Notes: a model not told the origin generated them from the sequence alone. Positions 1 through 8,231 are shown, counted from the stretch's first letter. The stretch: 22,641 bases of DNA from CAZAQS01 sp046485135 (GCA_046485135.1 JAWOHN010000039.1:1-22641); one strand, 5' to 3'. A program made the numbers and translations.

Positions 1-576
1 TTGCCGAACCTGGAATGTTTGTTAGGCAACCATGATGCAGCCGCCTTAGGTCAGATCGATGTGGACAATTTCAATCCTGACGCCCGCACAGCCATACAAT
101 GGACTCGCCAGGCGCTCACACAAGAAAGCCAAAAATTCTTACAGAATCTACCAGAGACGATCGTGCGCGAGGATGTGACCCTGGTTCATGGCAGCCCGCG
201 ACAGCCCGTTTGGGAATACCTGCTGGATACAAGGACAGCCACAATCAACTTCGAGTATTTTGACACACCTTACTGCTTTGTCGGGCACACCCACCTGCCG
301 GCGCTGTTCCATCTGCCCGATGAAAGAGTGGGGGCGCATTTGATCATTCCAGAGCCGTCCATGCAGCTTTCTATGGCCCCCAGGGCCATTCTGAACCCTG
401 GATCGGTCGGGCAACCGCGCGACCGCAACCCAATGGCTTCTTACGCTATCTACACCGTTGACCAAAACTTGTGGGAATTCCAGCGCGTGAGCTATGATAT
501 CGCTGCCGTGCAGGCTCGTATGCAGATAGCTGGCCTGCCCAGCCGGCATATCCAGCGGCTCGCGGCCGGATGGTAG
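1..576 (+). CDS. metallophosphoesterase, YfcE/MJ0936-like (5' end outside window)
   Basis: This is the C-terminal 191 residues of a calcineurin-like metallophosphoesterase, a metal-dependent hydrolase of phosphomono- or diesters that is usually cytosolic. Three family metal-binding motifs are visible: GNHD at residues 9-12, HGSP near residue 63, and GHTH near residue 95. The later NPGSVGQPRD stretch is typical of the small YfcE/MJ0936 group. The first motif of the family (DxH) normally lies some 40-60 residues before GNHD, so the gene begins before base 1 and the TTG at base 1 is not a credible start. It ends with TAG at 574-576 and is followed by a terminator-like hairpin. The in vivo substrate cannot be told from sequence. 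Confidence 0.88.
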   Translation: MPNLECLLGNHDAAALGQIDVDNFNPDARTAIQWTRQALTQESQKFLQNLPETIVREDVTLVHGSPRQPVWEYLLDTRTATINFEYFDTPYCFVGHTHLPALFHLPDERVGAHLIIPEPSMQLSMAPRAILNPGSVGQPRDRNPMASYAIYTVDQNLWEFQRVSYDIAAVQARMQIAGLPSRHIQRLAAGW

Positions 577-600
577 AGCAGGTTCAGGAACTTTTTTGAG

Positions 601-638
601 GGGAGGACCGTCTCATGGGAAAGACCAGCCTCCCTTTT
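601..638 (+). terminator. intrinsic terminator after the metallophosphoesterase
   Basis: GGGAGG (601-606) pairs with CCTCCC (629-634), followed directly by TTTT and a pyrimidine-rich run. It lies 25 nt after the phosphoesterase stop. The loop is long, with a few further pairs possible inside it, so this is moderately supported. Confidence 0.5.
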
Positions 639-705
639 CCCTTCTCAAACAAAATGGACAAAGGGATTGGTCTAAATGGACAGATTTAGAAGTGGAGGAA
701 TCCCT

Positions 706-1638
706 ATGTACAAGCAAACCCTGATCTACCTGACCCTGGTTGCCTTCCTGCTGACATCCTGCGCCTCGGCCGCTTCGTCTACCCAATCGGCTGCCGATAT
801 GGATTATGGCATGGAGGCTCCCCGCGAGGCTCCTGCGCCGTCAGCAGGTGAGGGGAGCAGCGCTGGCTACAGCTCCAATAGTGCCTTTGCCAACACCCAG
901 TTGCCTTCGGAACGGATTGTCATTAAAAACGCTGAACTCTCCATTATCGTCAATGACCCTGCAGAATCCCTCGACAGAGTCTCGCGCATGGCAGAAGGCA
1001 TGGGAGGCTTTGTGGTATCTGCGCATGTATACCGGCAGAAGCTCAGTGATGGGCAGGAGGTACTGCAAGCCTCTGCCACCATCCGTGTTCCAGCCGAGCG
1101 TCTGAACGAAGCCCTGCAGCAAATCCGCGCGGAGAGCTCAAAACCGGTCATGTATGAGAACATCGACAGTCAGGATGTGACCCGCGAATACACAGACCTG
1201 CAATCTCGCTTACGGAACTTAGAAGCAGCCGAAACCCAACTTCAAGAGATCATGCTGGAGGCCAAGAAAACCGAAGATGTCCTCAGCGTATACTACCAGT
1301 TAACCCAAGTACGGGAGCAGATTGAGGTTACCAAAGGCCAGATCCAATACTACGAACAATCTGCAGCCCTCTCATCTATCACTGTCCAGCTTGTGCCCGA
1401 TGCAGCCGTCCAACCTCTTACCATCGCCGGTTGGGAACCGGTGGGCATAGCCAAAGAAGCCTTGCAATCCCTCATCAACGGCTTGAGAGGCCTGGCAAAT
1501 ATTGGCATCTGGGCAGTTCTGTATGCCCTACCCATGTTGTTGATTGTGTTGACGCCATTCGTGCTCGTCATCTTTGCAATCCGGCGCTGGCGCAGGAAAG
1601 CCAAGACCAAAGCAGCTCCATCCTCAGAACCATCTTAA
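706..1638 (+). CDS. DUF4349 domain lipoprotein, C-terminal membrane anchor
   Basis: A 310-residue predicted lipoprotein. The start at 706 is preferred over the in-frame ATG at 676 because GGAGG lies 7 nt before it and it gives a compact signal peptide ending in a lipobox (LLTSC, Cys at about residue 19). After a Ser/Pro-rich linker, a DUF4349-type domain covers roughly residues 65-240: an RIVIKNAELSI strand, a GG-F turn, a charged coiled-coil segment (YTDLQSRLRNLEAAETQLQE), then the VYYQLTQVREQIE helix. A hydrophobic helix near residues 268-292 precedes a basic tail (RRWRRKAK), giving a cytoplasmic C-terminus. DUF4349 proteins are widespread envelope proteins of unknown function. The gene appears monocistronic, with terminators on both sides. 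Confidence 0.82.
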   Translation: MYKQTLIYLTLVAFLLTSCASAASSTQSAADMDYGMEAPREAPAPSAGEGSSAGYSSNSAFANTQLPSERIVIKNAELSIIVNDPAESLDRVSRMAEGMGGFVVSAHVYRQKLSDGQEVLQASATIRVPAERLNEALQQIRAESSKPVMYENIDSQDVTREYTDLQSRLRNLEAAETQLQEIMLEAKKTEDVLSVYYQLTQVREQIEVTKGQIQYYEQSAALSSITVQLVPDAAVQPLTIAGWEPVGIAKEALQSLINGLRGLANIGIWAVLYALPMLLIVLTPFVLVIFAIRRWRRKAKTKAAPSSEPS

Positions 1639-1683
1639 TCAAGCGTTATCCTTTTCTCCTCAGTGTGCAGAGGAATATGCCAT

Positions 1684-1730
1684 AAAACAGGTGTGGGTTA
1701 GGGCTTGTGCCCCCTCCCACACCTGTTTTT
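1684..1730 (+). terminator. intrinsic terminator after the DUF4349 gene
   Basis: A 14-bp perfect stem: AAAACAGGTGTGGG (1684-1697) pairs with CCCACACCTGTTTT (1716-1729), and a T run continues to 1730. The A tract on the 5' side means it could also work on the opposite strand. Confidence 0.9.
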
Positions 1731-1814
1731 CACATTTTTCAATTCGAGGGCGTTTACAGAAGCAATCCATTGAACCGTGAAAGGACCAATCACAATTCGG
1801 CGCCTGACTACCCT

Positions 1815-1845
1815 TTTACCTGAGTTGTTACCAAAACGGTATAAT
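1815..1845 (+). promoter_or_regulatory. promoter of rsmG, probably giving a near-leaderless mRNA
   Basis: A consensus -10 TATAAT (1840-1845) lies 9 nt before the ATG at 1855. The best -35 candidate is TTTACC (1815-1820), 4 of 6 matches with a long 19-nt spacer. Transcription would begin about 2-3 nt before the start codon. No Shine-Dalgarno sequence is present. Confidence 0.6.
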
Positions 1846-1854
1846 TTAGGCAAC

Positions 1855-2568
1855 ATGAAAAACCTGGCGCAAGAAGCAAAATCATTATTTGACCTTCGTC
1901 TGTCCTCAGGCCAGATGGCGGCCTTTCAGCAGTATGAAAATATCCTGTTAGAATGGAATGCGCGCTTCAATCTGACTGCCATTCGCGATCCGCAGGAAAT
2001 ACGCACAAAGCATTTCCTGGATTCTTTGGCCTGCTCGCTGGCCATTCGCGACACCCCTCTCGAGCAAATTATCGATGTAGGCACCGGGGCTGGCTTTCCA
2101 GGCATTCCCCTGAAGATCGCCTGCCCTAAAATGCGCCTGACGTTGGTTGAGTCGGTGGGTAAGAAAGCTGATTTCTGCCGGCATGTGGTGGATAGCTTGC
2201 ACCTGGAAGGGGTCAGAGTGATTCAGGAACGCGCAGAGGTCTTGGGGCAAGCAAAAGAGCATCGCGAGCGTTACGATTGGGCCATCGGACGAGCGGTTGC
2301 ACTCATGCCGGTCTTGGCTGAGTACCTGCTGCCGCTCATCAAGGTGGGAGGCCGGATGCTGGCAATGAAGGGGGAAAGCGGTCCAGCTGAAGCTCATTCT
2401 GCCGAACAAGCCATGCGCGTGCTGGGCGGTCACCTGCGCCAATTGATTCCCGTCACACTGCAAGGCGTTGCCGATGACCGCTACCTGGTTGTGGTCGACA
2501 AGGTGGCTGCCACTCCTAAACCTTACCCTCGCCGGGTGGGCATGCCCGCCAAACAACCAATAAAATAA
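1855..2568 (+). CDS. rsmG: 16S rRNA (guanine-N7)-methyltransferase RsmG (GidB)
   Basis: A 237-residue SAM-dependent methyltransferase that methylates N7 of a guanine in the 530 loop of 16S rRNA (G527 in E. coli numbering). Family signatures are an N-terminal helix with NLTAIRDPQEI, the HFLDSL segment, the SAM-binding glycine loop DVGTGAGFPGIPLKI at about residues 77-91, and VESVGKKADF after it. Length matches the family. The reading frame extends to an ATG at 1777, but the start at 1855 is chosen because it aligns with RsmG N-termini and sits just behind a TATAAT box, which implies near-leaderless translation. The gene is convergent with the MOSC gene, with only 18 nt between the stops and no clear terminator there. 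Confidence 0.95.
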   Translation: MKNLAQEAKSLFDLRLSSGQMAAFQQYENILLEWNARFNLTAIRDPQEIRTKHFLDSLACSLAIRDTPLEQIIDVGTGAGFPGIPLKIACPKMRLTLVESVGKKADFCRHVVDSLHLEGVRVIQERAEVLGQAKEHRERYDWAIGRAVALMPVLAEYLLPLIKVGGRMLAMKGESGPAEAHSAEQAMRVLGGHLRQLIPVTLQGVADDRYLVVVDKVAATPKPYPRRVGMPAKQPIK

Positions 2569-2586
2569 ATCCCCTCTCGTTTCCGA

Positions 2587-3075
2587 TCATTTTTCAGCAG
2601 GCAGCAGATGCACTTGATCTCCTACTTTTAGCAAGCCTGGGTTTAATACCTTAGCGTACAACCGCGACCAGCCAGGATGTTGTTTTTGAGACACCCTATC
2701 CTGATCTTGCCCCACAAAATAAGGAGCAATATGCCGGCAAGGAGTGGTATAGCTGGTGATCTCTATCACAACCTGCTTTCCCAGGCGCAGCCGTACACCC
2801 GGTACAAGCAGCTCCCAATCCAAGTGAGCAATGGTCAGGTTTTCTCCGCTGGCCCCTGGGAAAATCGGGTGTTGTTCCTGCTGGAGCGCCAGAATTCTCT
2901 CCAATGAATAGATACACAAGGCCCTATCAGGGCCTCCATGATACTTTGTGTGGCGCTGAACATCCCCAACAATTCCTGATTCAGTCAACAGAGCTTCAGG
3001 CTGTCCGAGCTTGGGAACGCCTCCATTGGATATGCTGATCTGAAATATATGTGGAAATACTGCTTCAGGTTGCAT
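2587..3075 (-). CDS. MOSC domain protein
   Basis: A 162-residue protein of the MOSC family (the C-terminal domain type of molybdenum cofactor sulfurase, found alone in YiiM-like proteins). The visible core includes GIVGDVQ-H-K-HGG-DRAL, GENLT, GVRLRLG and TPCRHI, whose cysteine fits the conserved MOSC sulfur- or Mo-ligand position. Such proteins act in molybdenum-cofactor sulfur transfer or in reducing N-hydroxylated compounds; the substrate here is unknown. The start at 3075 is chosen because AGGAGG lies 6 nt upstream, inside the last codons of recF. The gene overlaps the recF 3' end by 11 nt, indicating translational coupling to an unrelated DNA-repair gene. Confidence 0.85.
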   Translation of the reverse strand: MQPEAVFPHIFQISISNGGVPKLGQPEALLTESGIVGDVQRHTKYHGGPDRALCIYSLERILALQQEQHPIFPGASGENLTIAHLDWELLVPGVRLRLGKQVVIEITSYTTPCRHIAPYFVGQDQDRVSQKQHPGWSRLYAKVLNPGLLKVGDQVHLLPAEK

Positions 3076-4276
3076 TGTTAACCTCCTCAACCCGCCCGGC
3101 TTTGACCTGCCAGAGATGGGCCTTGCGCACAAATTCAGGAGCAAAAAGATCAAGATCGGTGGTGGTCATCAAGCTTTGTTCGCTTTCGACCAGACGGGAT
3201 AGGAGATCACTGCGGCGTTGCCCATCCAGTTCTGCCAGGACCTCATCCAACAGGAGTACGGGCCATTGCCCGCTTTTTTCTCTCATCCAGCCCACCTCAG
3301 CCAGCTTCAAGGACATCAAGGCAGAGCGTACCTGTCCGCGCGAGCCATAATGCCCTAAATCGATACCGTTGCTTAACAAGCGCAGCTCGTCACGATGCGG
3401 GCCGATGGTGGTAATCCCCCGCATGATTTCCTCATTCCGCAATTGGATCAATTTCTCTAAAAAGCCCGTGCAGATCTCCGAAATTGAGAACTTCGAGCGA
3501 TCAACCATTGCATCGAAAGGCAAGGCAAATTGTCCAGGCGGTAAAGTTAATGGATCATATGCCGGTTGGTAGCTGAAGCGCAGCACCTCTTCACCACGGG
3601 TTAATTCAGAGTGCATGCGGGTTGCCAACCGTTCCAAATCCTGCACAGCCCAGATGCGAGCATGCAGAAGCTGCGCCCCAAAAGCGACCAATTGCTCATC
3701 CCAGTAGTCCAGTTGTGTGGGGCTGCCGCCGCGTTCATTCAATTGCTTGAGTAAGGCATTGCGTTGGGTCAGGGTCCGGTTATAACCTGCCAGAGCAACT
3801 GAATAACCGGGGATAACTTGAGCCAGGGCCAGGTTTAGATAACGGCGGCGTTCTTCAGGCGCTCCATCGATTACCCCCAGCATTTGGGGCAAGAAGAGCA
3901 CTGCATTGAACTGCCCGACCACCTCGCTTAGCTTCCGCTTGACCCCATCCAGCAGGATTTCTTTGCGCAGGCGCAAGGACCCACCACTAGGCTCCTGGAT
4001 GACGCGCACTTCCAGGCGATGCTGCGCACCGCCCCGCTCATAACCTGCCAGGATGCGGGCGACTGCCAGAGGTTCACGAATCGCAAAGAAATTAATCAGT
4101 TGGCGTTCATTGCTGGCGTGAAAAGAGGCAAATGTCGCCAGGAAATACACAGCCTCCAGAATACTGGTCTTCCCCTGGGCGTTGTCCCCCACCAATAAAA
4201 GCGGCCCGCGCGGCACTTCTAGATCCAGGCGGGTAAAATTCCGGAAGTTGGTCAGGGAAAGATGAGTCAAATACAC
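3065..4276 (-). CDS. recF: DNA replication/repair protein RecF
   Basis: A 403-residue SMC-like ATPase that binds gapped DNA and helps load RecA through RecOR. Evidence: N-terminal YLTHLSLTNFRNF, which matches RecF starts; Walker A GDNAQGKTS at about residues 29-37; an ABC-signature region SRGQVRSALMSLKLAE; and Walker B VLLLDEVLAELD near residue 340. A GTG start at 4276 is preferred over the ATG at 4303 because the latter adds residues absent from RecF and lies inside a hairpin. The protein is somewhat longer than the usual 360-370. recF sits between def and a MOSC gene, not in the common dnaA-dnaN-recF-gyrB cluster, although none of those genes is ruled out elsewhere. Confidence 0.95.
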   Translation of the reverse strand: MYLTHLSLTNFRNFTRLDLEVPRGPLLLVGDNAQGKTSILEAVYFLATFASFHASNERQLINFFAIREPLAVARILAGYERGGAQHRLEVRVIQEPSGGSLRLRKEILLDGVKRKLSEVVGQFNAVLFLPQMLGVIDGAPEERRRYLNLALAQVIPGYSVALAGYNRTLTQRNALLKQLNERGGSPTQLDYWDEQLVAFGAQLLHARIWAVQDLERLATRMHSELTRGEEVLRFSYQPAYDPLTLPPGQFALPFDAMVDRSKFSISEICTGFLEKLIQLRNEEIMRGITTIGPHRDELRLLSNGIDLGHYGSRGQVRSALMSLKLAEVGWMREKSGQWPVLLLDEVLAELDGQRRSDLLSRLVESEQSLMTTTDLDLFAPEFVRKAHLWQVKAGRVEEVNNAT

Positions 4277-4295
4277 AGAATTACCTATCCAATGA

Positions 4296-4327
4296 AATGC
4301 CACGGGAGGCTCAATCCCCGTGGCATT
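4296..4327 (-). terminator. hairpin between def and recF (weak terminator or leader structure)
   Basis: A perfect 11-bp stem, AATGCCACGGG (4296-4306) with CCCGTGGCATT (4317-4327) and a 10-nt loop, lies between the def stop and the recF GTG. On the minus strand it is followed by only a short U-poor stretch, so it could be a weak terminator of def, an mRNA-processing element or a recF leader hairpin. A small direct repeat of ATAGATC lies just on the def side (4341-4360). Confidence 0.55.
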
Positions 4328-4362
4328 GATAAATTCTCGCTATAGATCAGATATAGATCGAT

Positions 4363-4875
4363 TCACTCTACCGGAGAAACCTGGGCAGCCTCGTGGTCCA
4401 CTTTCCAGACCTCGTCTGACCGATCTACAAATAGAACTCCGTCCAGATGGTCGATCTCATGCTGGAAAATGCGCGCCAGCCAGCCGCTGGCTTTGATCTT
4501 GATCGGCTGGTTGCGGCGATTCAAACCCCGGATGGTTACCGACTCCAGGCGTTCGACACTCCCTACCATCTCCGGAATTGAAAGGCAGCCCTCAATGCCA
4601 GAGATTGTTTCGCTGGAAGCCCTGGCAATCTCTGGGTTGACCACCACGTATAGCTTCTTGGGGGCTTCTTCATCTTCATCATCGCCGTACTCTACAACAA
4701 TGACCCGGCTGGAGGTACCGATCTGAGGTGCAGCCAAACCCACACCAGGCGCCTCCCGCATTGTCTCAATCATATCGTCAATTAATTTCTGCAACTCAGG
4801 CCCAAATTCAACAACTTTGCGAGCCTTTTTTCGCAAAACCGGATCGGGCAAAGTAATGATCCTTCGAATTCCCAT
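4363..4875 (-). CDS. def: peptide deformylase
   Basis: A 170-residue metallohydrolase that removes the formyl group from N-terminal formylmethionine of nascent proteins. All three family motifs are present: GVGLAAPQIG (near residue 45), EGCLS (near 95, Cys is a metal ligand) and HEIDH (near 139, two His ligands and the catalytic Glu). The start at 4875 gives MGIRRIITLPDPVLRKKA, which aligns with deformylase N-termini; the longer frame to 4923 does not. An acidic insertion (YGDDEDEEAPKK) sits in the loop between the first two motifs. The gene begins 10 nt after the stop of the upstream cyclic-nucleotide/PH gene and has its own -10 box overlapping that stop. Confidence 0.97.
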   Translation of the reverse strand: MGIRRIITLPDPVLRKKARKVVEFGPELQKLIDDMIETMREAPGVGLAAPQIGTSSRVIVVEYGDDEDEEAPKKLYVVVNPEIARASSETISGIEGCLSIPEMVGSVERLESVTIRGLNRRNQPIKIKASGWLARIFQHEIDHLDGVLFVDRSDEVWKVDHEAAQVSPVE

Positions 4876-4882
4876 GACAGCT

Positions 4883-4888
4883 ATTTTA
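4883..4888 (-). promoter_or_regulatory. -10 box of def (leaderless type)
   Basis: TAAAAT on the minus strand (4888 to 4883) lies 7 nt before the def ATG, which would place the transcript start at or next to the start codon. Its first three bases are the TAA stop codon of the upstream gene. No convincing -35 hexamer or Shine-Dalgarno sequence is seen. Confidence 0.5.
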
Positions 4889-6586
4889 CCCTGAATTTTG
4901 ATCGAATTTCGATAAATTTTCATCCTGCCGCAGGCGCTCTGCTTGGCGGTGGTAAGCGGCCATCCAATCCGCTATTCGCTCTCGCTCGCGGATGTTCTCT
5001 TGATCCTTCAAAACCATTTTCCGGTGACCAATCCGTTCAAAGATCTCTTGCCTGACAGCAGTCGGGTTGTATACCCCTCGGAACACAAAACTGGCTGTCC
5101 CAACCATTGCAATGACATTTCCAAAGTTTAATAACACACCCAGGATGCCAATCCGTTGGTGTTCCAGGCTGAGGATATTCTCAAGTGGCGCCGTCTTTTT
5201 GTCTTCTCTGCCCAAGGGGGTCCGGTAGATATCCATGATCTGGTCGGGGGTCAGGATATAGATATCATTGATCCAATCTACATATTCATAGAGCCACCAG
5301 ATGGCAATTCCCAGCAGAACTAAGAACCCTACCCCGACCACCATTGGAGCTGAGAAATTCGCAAATAGTGATGGGAATGCCATTGCCAAAACTACCAGCA
5401 GGCCAATGAATGCAATGGAAGGCTTCCAAATCTTTTTCAGAAGCAGGATCCAGTGCTTGCGGTAAATGATCGCTCCCTCTTCCTCAATGCGTACTTTGAA
5501 AAGACCGGTTGTCAACATCCGCCAGGTATTGGTCCGGTATGCTAATCTGACGCTATCGGGGGTGCGAACTGGCATGACTGGCGCCTGTTCCGGCGTTGCT
5601 TCATCTCCTGTGGCCAACCCCAACCGCTGGCGGATGGCAGATTCAAGCGCTTCGGTTTGAACTCTTTGGACCACATCCCGCTGCCGGCGAAGCTGTTCTT
5701 CTAGCACACCTGCTAACTGCTCTGCCATCCCTACAGCGCGCATGACGATCTGCCCTGTGTATGTCCTGACCACAACATCTCCATAGCCTAAGATCCTGCC
5801 CAACCACGAACGATGTACGCTTACCGTCAATACGGTGGACAGAGGAGCTTCCTGCCGGTTCTCATACAGACCGATGATCCGTTCCAACCAGATTGCACGC
5901 TGATCTGTGATCAGGTAATAATCATTAGCCCAATCAAGCCATTGCCACAAGACAAACAACACAGAGCCGCCCAAAAGGAAGATACCGACCCATTCCACAA
6001 TTAAGCGGAATGTATTCGCCACGATGCCCACTGAGAGGAAGATCATTGCCAACCCCAACCAGGCCAGCAAGGTCGGTGCTACCAACGAAACCAGCAGATA
6101 GGTCCAATGCTTACGCAAGATCAGATAGATATGCTCGTCTTTGCTTAACCAAATAAAGCGCCGGGCATGTGCCAAACGGCGGCTGGTAATCGATGCCAGC
6201 AAGTACTGGCGGATTTCCGAACGATCATCCAGTAGCCGGTTGAAGTCCTGCTGGTTCAACCGTAATAGATGGGTATCTTGCAGGGCTATGGCGGAAAGGC
6301 TATGCTCACGGGTACCTAACAGGACAAATTCACCGAAATGATCTCCACCTACCAGGGTCTCTCGGTCAACATCTCGTTTATTGATCCTGCGGCTGAGTTC
6401 AACTTCGCCAGAGAGAATCACATAGAAATCGTCATTTTCCCCGGCGGCAATCGATAGGCGCTGCTCTGCTCCCAGTCGCACCAGCTCAAATTCCTCAGCC
6501 ATCAACTCTATCTGGTGCTGGCTAAGCCCGCGAAACACTCCCATGCCGGACAGCAATGAGATAATTTGAGCTTGATTATTATCCAT
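4886..6586 (-). CDS. cyclic-nucleotide-binding membrane protein with two PH-like halves
   Basis: A 566-residue protein. Residues 1-130 form a CRP-type cyclic-nucleotide-binding domain: LLSGMGVFRGLSQHQIELMA, FYVILSGEVELS, then GDHFGEFVLLGTREHS, resembling the phosphate-binding cassette (FGE...R..S) but not canonical. Two similar membrane modules follow. Each starts with a RKHW motif, has two hydrophobic helices, then DW-ND-Y-LT and a bacterial PH-like (bPH_2 type) strand region ending in LG-GDVVVRT or LNFGNVIAMVG. The first covers roughly 155-300, the second 375-525, and the C-terminus is a charged helix. This looks like an internal duplication. It may couple a cytosolic ligand to the membrane; the ligand and output are unknown. 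The predicted start lies 6 nt after a -10 box with no Shine-Dalgarno sequence. Confidence 0.8.
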   Translation of the reverse strand: MDNNQAQIISLLSGMGVFRGLSQHQIELMAEEFELVRLGAEQRLSIAAGENDDFYVILSGEVELSRRINKRDVDRETLVGGDHFGEFVLLGTREHSLSAIALQDTHLLRLNQQDFNRLLDDRSEIRQYLLASITSRRLAHARRFIWLSKDEHIYLILRKHWTYLLVSLVAPTLLAWLGLAMIFLSVGIVANTFRLIVEWVGIFLLGGSVLFVLWQWLDWANDYYLITDQRAIWLERIIGLYENRQEAPLSTVLTVSVHRSWLGRILGYGDVVVRTYTGQIVMRAVGMAEQLAGVLEEQLRRQRDVVQRVQTEALESAIRQRLGLATGDEATPEQAPVMPVRTPDSVRLAYRTNTWRMLTTGLFKVRIEEEGAIIYRKHWILLLKKIWKPSIAFIGLLVVLAMAFPSLFANFSAPMVVGVGFLVLLGIAIWWLYEYVDWINDIYILTPDQIMDIYRTPLGREDKKTAPLENILSLEHQRIGILGVLLNFGNVIAMVGTASFVFRGVYNPTAVRQEIFERIGHRKMVLKDQENIRERERIADWMAAYHRQAERLRQDENLSKFDQNSG

Positions 6587-6592
6587 AATCTG

Positions 6593-6602
6593 ATTCTAGC
6601 AC
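6593..6602 (-). promoter_or_regulatory. extended -10 promoter of the cyclic-nucleotide/PH gene
   Basis: TGCTAGAAT on the minus strand contains a TGn extension followed by TAGAAT (6598 to 6593), exactly 6 nt before the ATG at 6586, so the mRNA would start at the start codon. The bases just upstream match those at the promoter of the 84-aa gene at 16567 (shared AAATCGTGCTA). Confidence 0.6.
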
Positions 6603-6751
6603 GATTTAAAAAGTGGATGTAGCCGGGCAGCTCACAGACTTTAAGCCAGCTTGACCGGGTATATTGCCCTTTCCGCTTTACCTCCCGGATTGATGATAGA
6701 ATTGTATCGATTTTTCAACTTCATTATCTTATCTTACCCAGGAGACTATGA

Positions 6752-8212
6752 ATGCCCATTCACTTCGGTACAGATGGCTGGCGGGCAGTCATCTCTGATA
6801 CTTTTACCTTCAACAATTTACGCATGGTTGCCCAGGCAATTGCTGACGCAGCCAGCACCAGTTCTTGGAACAATGGCACGCCCCTGGACTACCAGATAAA
6901 TCCTAAGGCAATGGTTGTTGGTTTTGATACCCGTTTTCTGTCCGACCGTTACGCCGTAGACGTGGCGCGAGTTCTGGCTGGTAACGGGTTCACTGCATAC
7001 CTTTCTCAGGGAGACGCCCCGACGCCAGCTATCTCTTCAACCATCCGCAGCCTGGGTGCAAATGGGGGCGTCATGATTACCGCTTCTCATAACGCCCCTC
7101 GTTATAACGGCGTGAAATTAAAAGCTGCCTATGGCGGTTCAGCATTGAGGGAGCAATGCCGGCGCGTGGAAGTATATCTGAATGACAATGAGCAACGCGC
7201 ACGCGGGCCAAACCTGATGGATTATGAACAAGCCCGCCAGCAAGGGTTAATCCAGCGTTTCAATCCCATCCCGGCTTATTATGATCAACTGCGCAAACTG
7301 GTCAATTTTGACGCCATTGCTGATAACCCGCAGCGTTTGGTAGTCGATTCGATGTATGGGTCTGGACGAGGCGTGATCAAAGGGATACTGCAAGGCACTG
7401 GCTGCGAGGTGCGGGAGATTCGCGGGGAGATGAACCCGGGCTTTGGAGGGATACACCCAGAACCAATTGGGCAATACCTGAGCGCCCTGGCTGGCGCGAT
7501 CAGCACTGATATGGGCCATTTTGGTCTGGCCACCGATGGAGACGCCGACCGGATAGGCGCCATGGATGAGCGCAGTAACTTTGTCGACCCCCACAAAATC
7601 ATGGCCCTGGCCTTGCAATATCTGGTTGAAAAGCGCGGTTGGAGCGGGCCTGTGGTACGCACAGTCTCAACAACTCGCATGATCGACCGTTTGGCGGAAC
7701 GCTATGGTCTGCCCCTCTACGAAACACCGGTTGGTTTTAATTATATTGCCGAACATATGCTCAAGGAAGATATCTTGATCGGTGGGGAGGAGTCAGGGGG
7801 AATCTCGATTTTGGGCCATATTCCTGAAGGAGATGGGATCCTGATGGGCCTGCTTCTGGTTGAGATTGTGGCCGTGTCCGGCGGTTCCCTGCATGAACTG
7901 GTGGAAGCGCTCTTAAAGGACGTCGGACCAGCGTTCTATAAAAGGAATGACCTGCGCCTGAGCCATCCAGTTGCCAAAGACAAGATGACTGAATACCTGG
8001 TCAACGAAGCTCCAGCATCAATCGGTGGAGAGAGAGTAAGTCAGATTTGTACGACAGATGGGGTGAAATACCTGCTAGCCGATGGCTCCTGGTTGTTGAT
8101 CCGCCCGTCAGGAACCGAGCCGGTCTTACGGGTCTATGCCGAGGGATGTAGCATCCAGATGCTAGATGCGCTGTTGGACTACGGCAAGCAGATTGCCCAG
8201 GCTGTGACCTAA
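6752..8212 (+). CDS. phosphohexomutase (phosphoglucomutase/phosphomannomutase family)
   Basis: A 486-residue alpha-D-phosphohexomutase that moves phosphate between C1 and C6 of a hexose phosphate, supplying sugar precursors for cell-envelope or storage glycans. All four domains are marked: N-terminal FGTDGWR, the active-site TASHN loop with the phosphorylated Ser at 112, the Mg-binding DGDADR loop at 262-267, the sugar-binding GEESGG loop at about 346-351, and the phosphate-binding RPSGTEP loop at 451-457. Length fits the family. Glucose, mannose or glucosamine specificity cannot be assigned, so no symbol is given. An AGGAG Shine-Dalgarno lies 7-11 nt before the ATG. The gene is divergent from the cyclic-nucleotide/PH gene, and the 165-nt gap between them must hold both promoters. 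It ends at a strong convergent terminator. Confidence 0.93.
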   Translation: MPIHFGTDGWRAVISDTFTFNNLRMVAQAIADAASTSSWNNGTPLDYQINPKAMVVGFDTRFLSDRYAVDVARVLAGNGFTAYLSQGDAPTPAISSTIRSLGANGGVMITASHNAPRYNGVKLKAAYGGSALREQCRRVEVYLNDNEQRARGPNLMDYEQARQQGLIQRFNPIPAYYDQLRKLVNFDAIADNPQRLVVDSMYGSGRGVIKGILQGTGCEVREIRGEMNPGFGGIHPEPIGQYLSALAGAISTDMGHFGLATDGDADRIGAMDERSNFVDPHKIMALALQYLVEKRGWSGPVVRTVSTTRMIDRLAERYGLPLYETPVGFNYIAEHMLKEDILIGGEESGGISILGHIPEGDGILMGLLLVEIVAVSGGSLHELVEALLKDVGPAFYKRNDLRLSHPVAKDKMTEYLVNEAPASIGGERVSQICTTDGVKYLLADGSWLLIRPSGTEPVLRVYAEGCSIQMLDALLDYGKQIAQAVT

Positions 8213-8231
8213 AAAACCAAGACAAAATGGA

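Noticed and set aside
1..576. TTG at base 1 as a real start codon
   Set aside because: The first metal-binding motif of the phosphoesterase fold would be missing, so the gene must begin before the window.
1948..2556. Open frame of 202 codons opposite rsmG
   Set aside because: It is antisense to an intact rsmG and has a His/Gln/Ala-rich translation without any motif.
4341..4362. Short repeat of ATAGATC after def as an operator or attachment site
   Set aside because: Two 7-nt copies in AT-rich DNA are expected often by chance, and nothing mobile is nearby.
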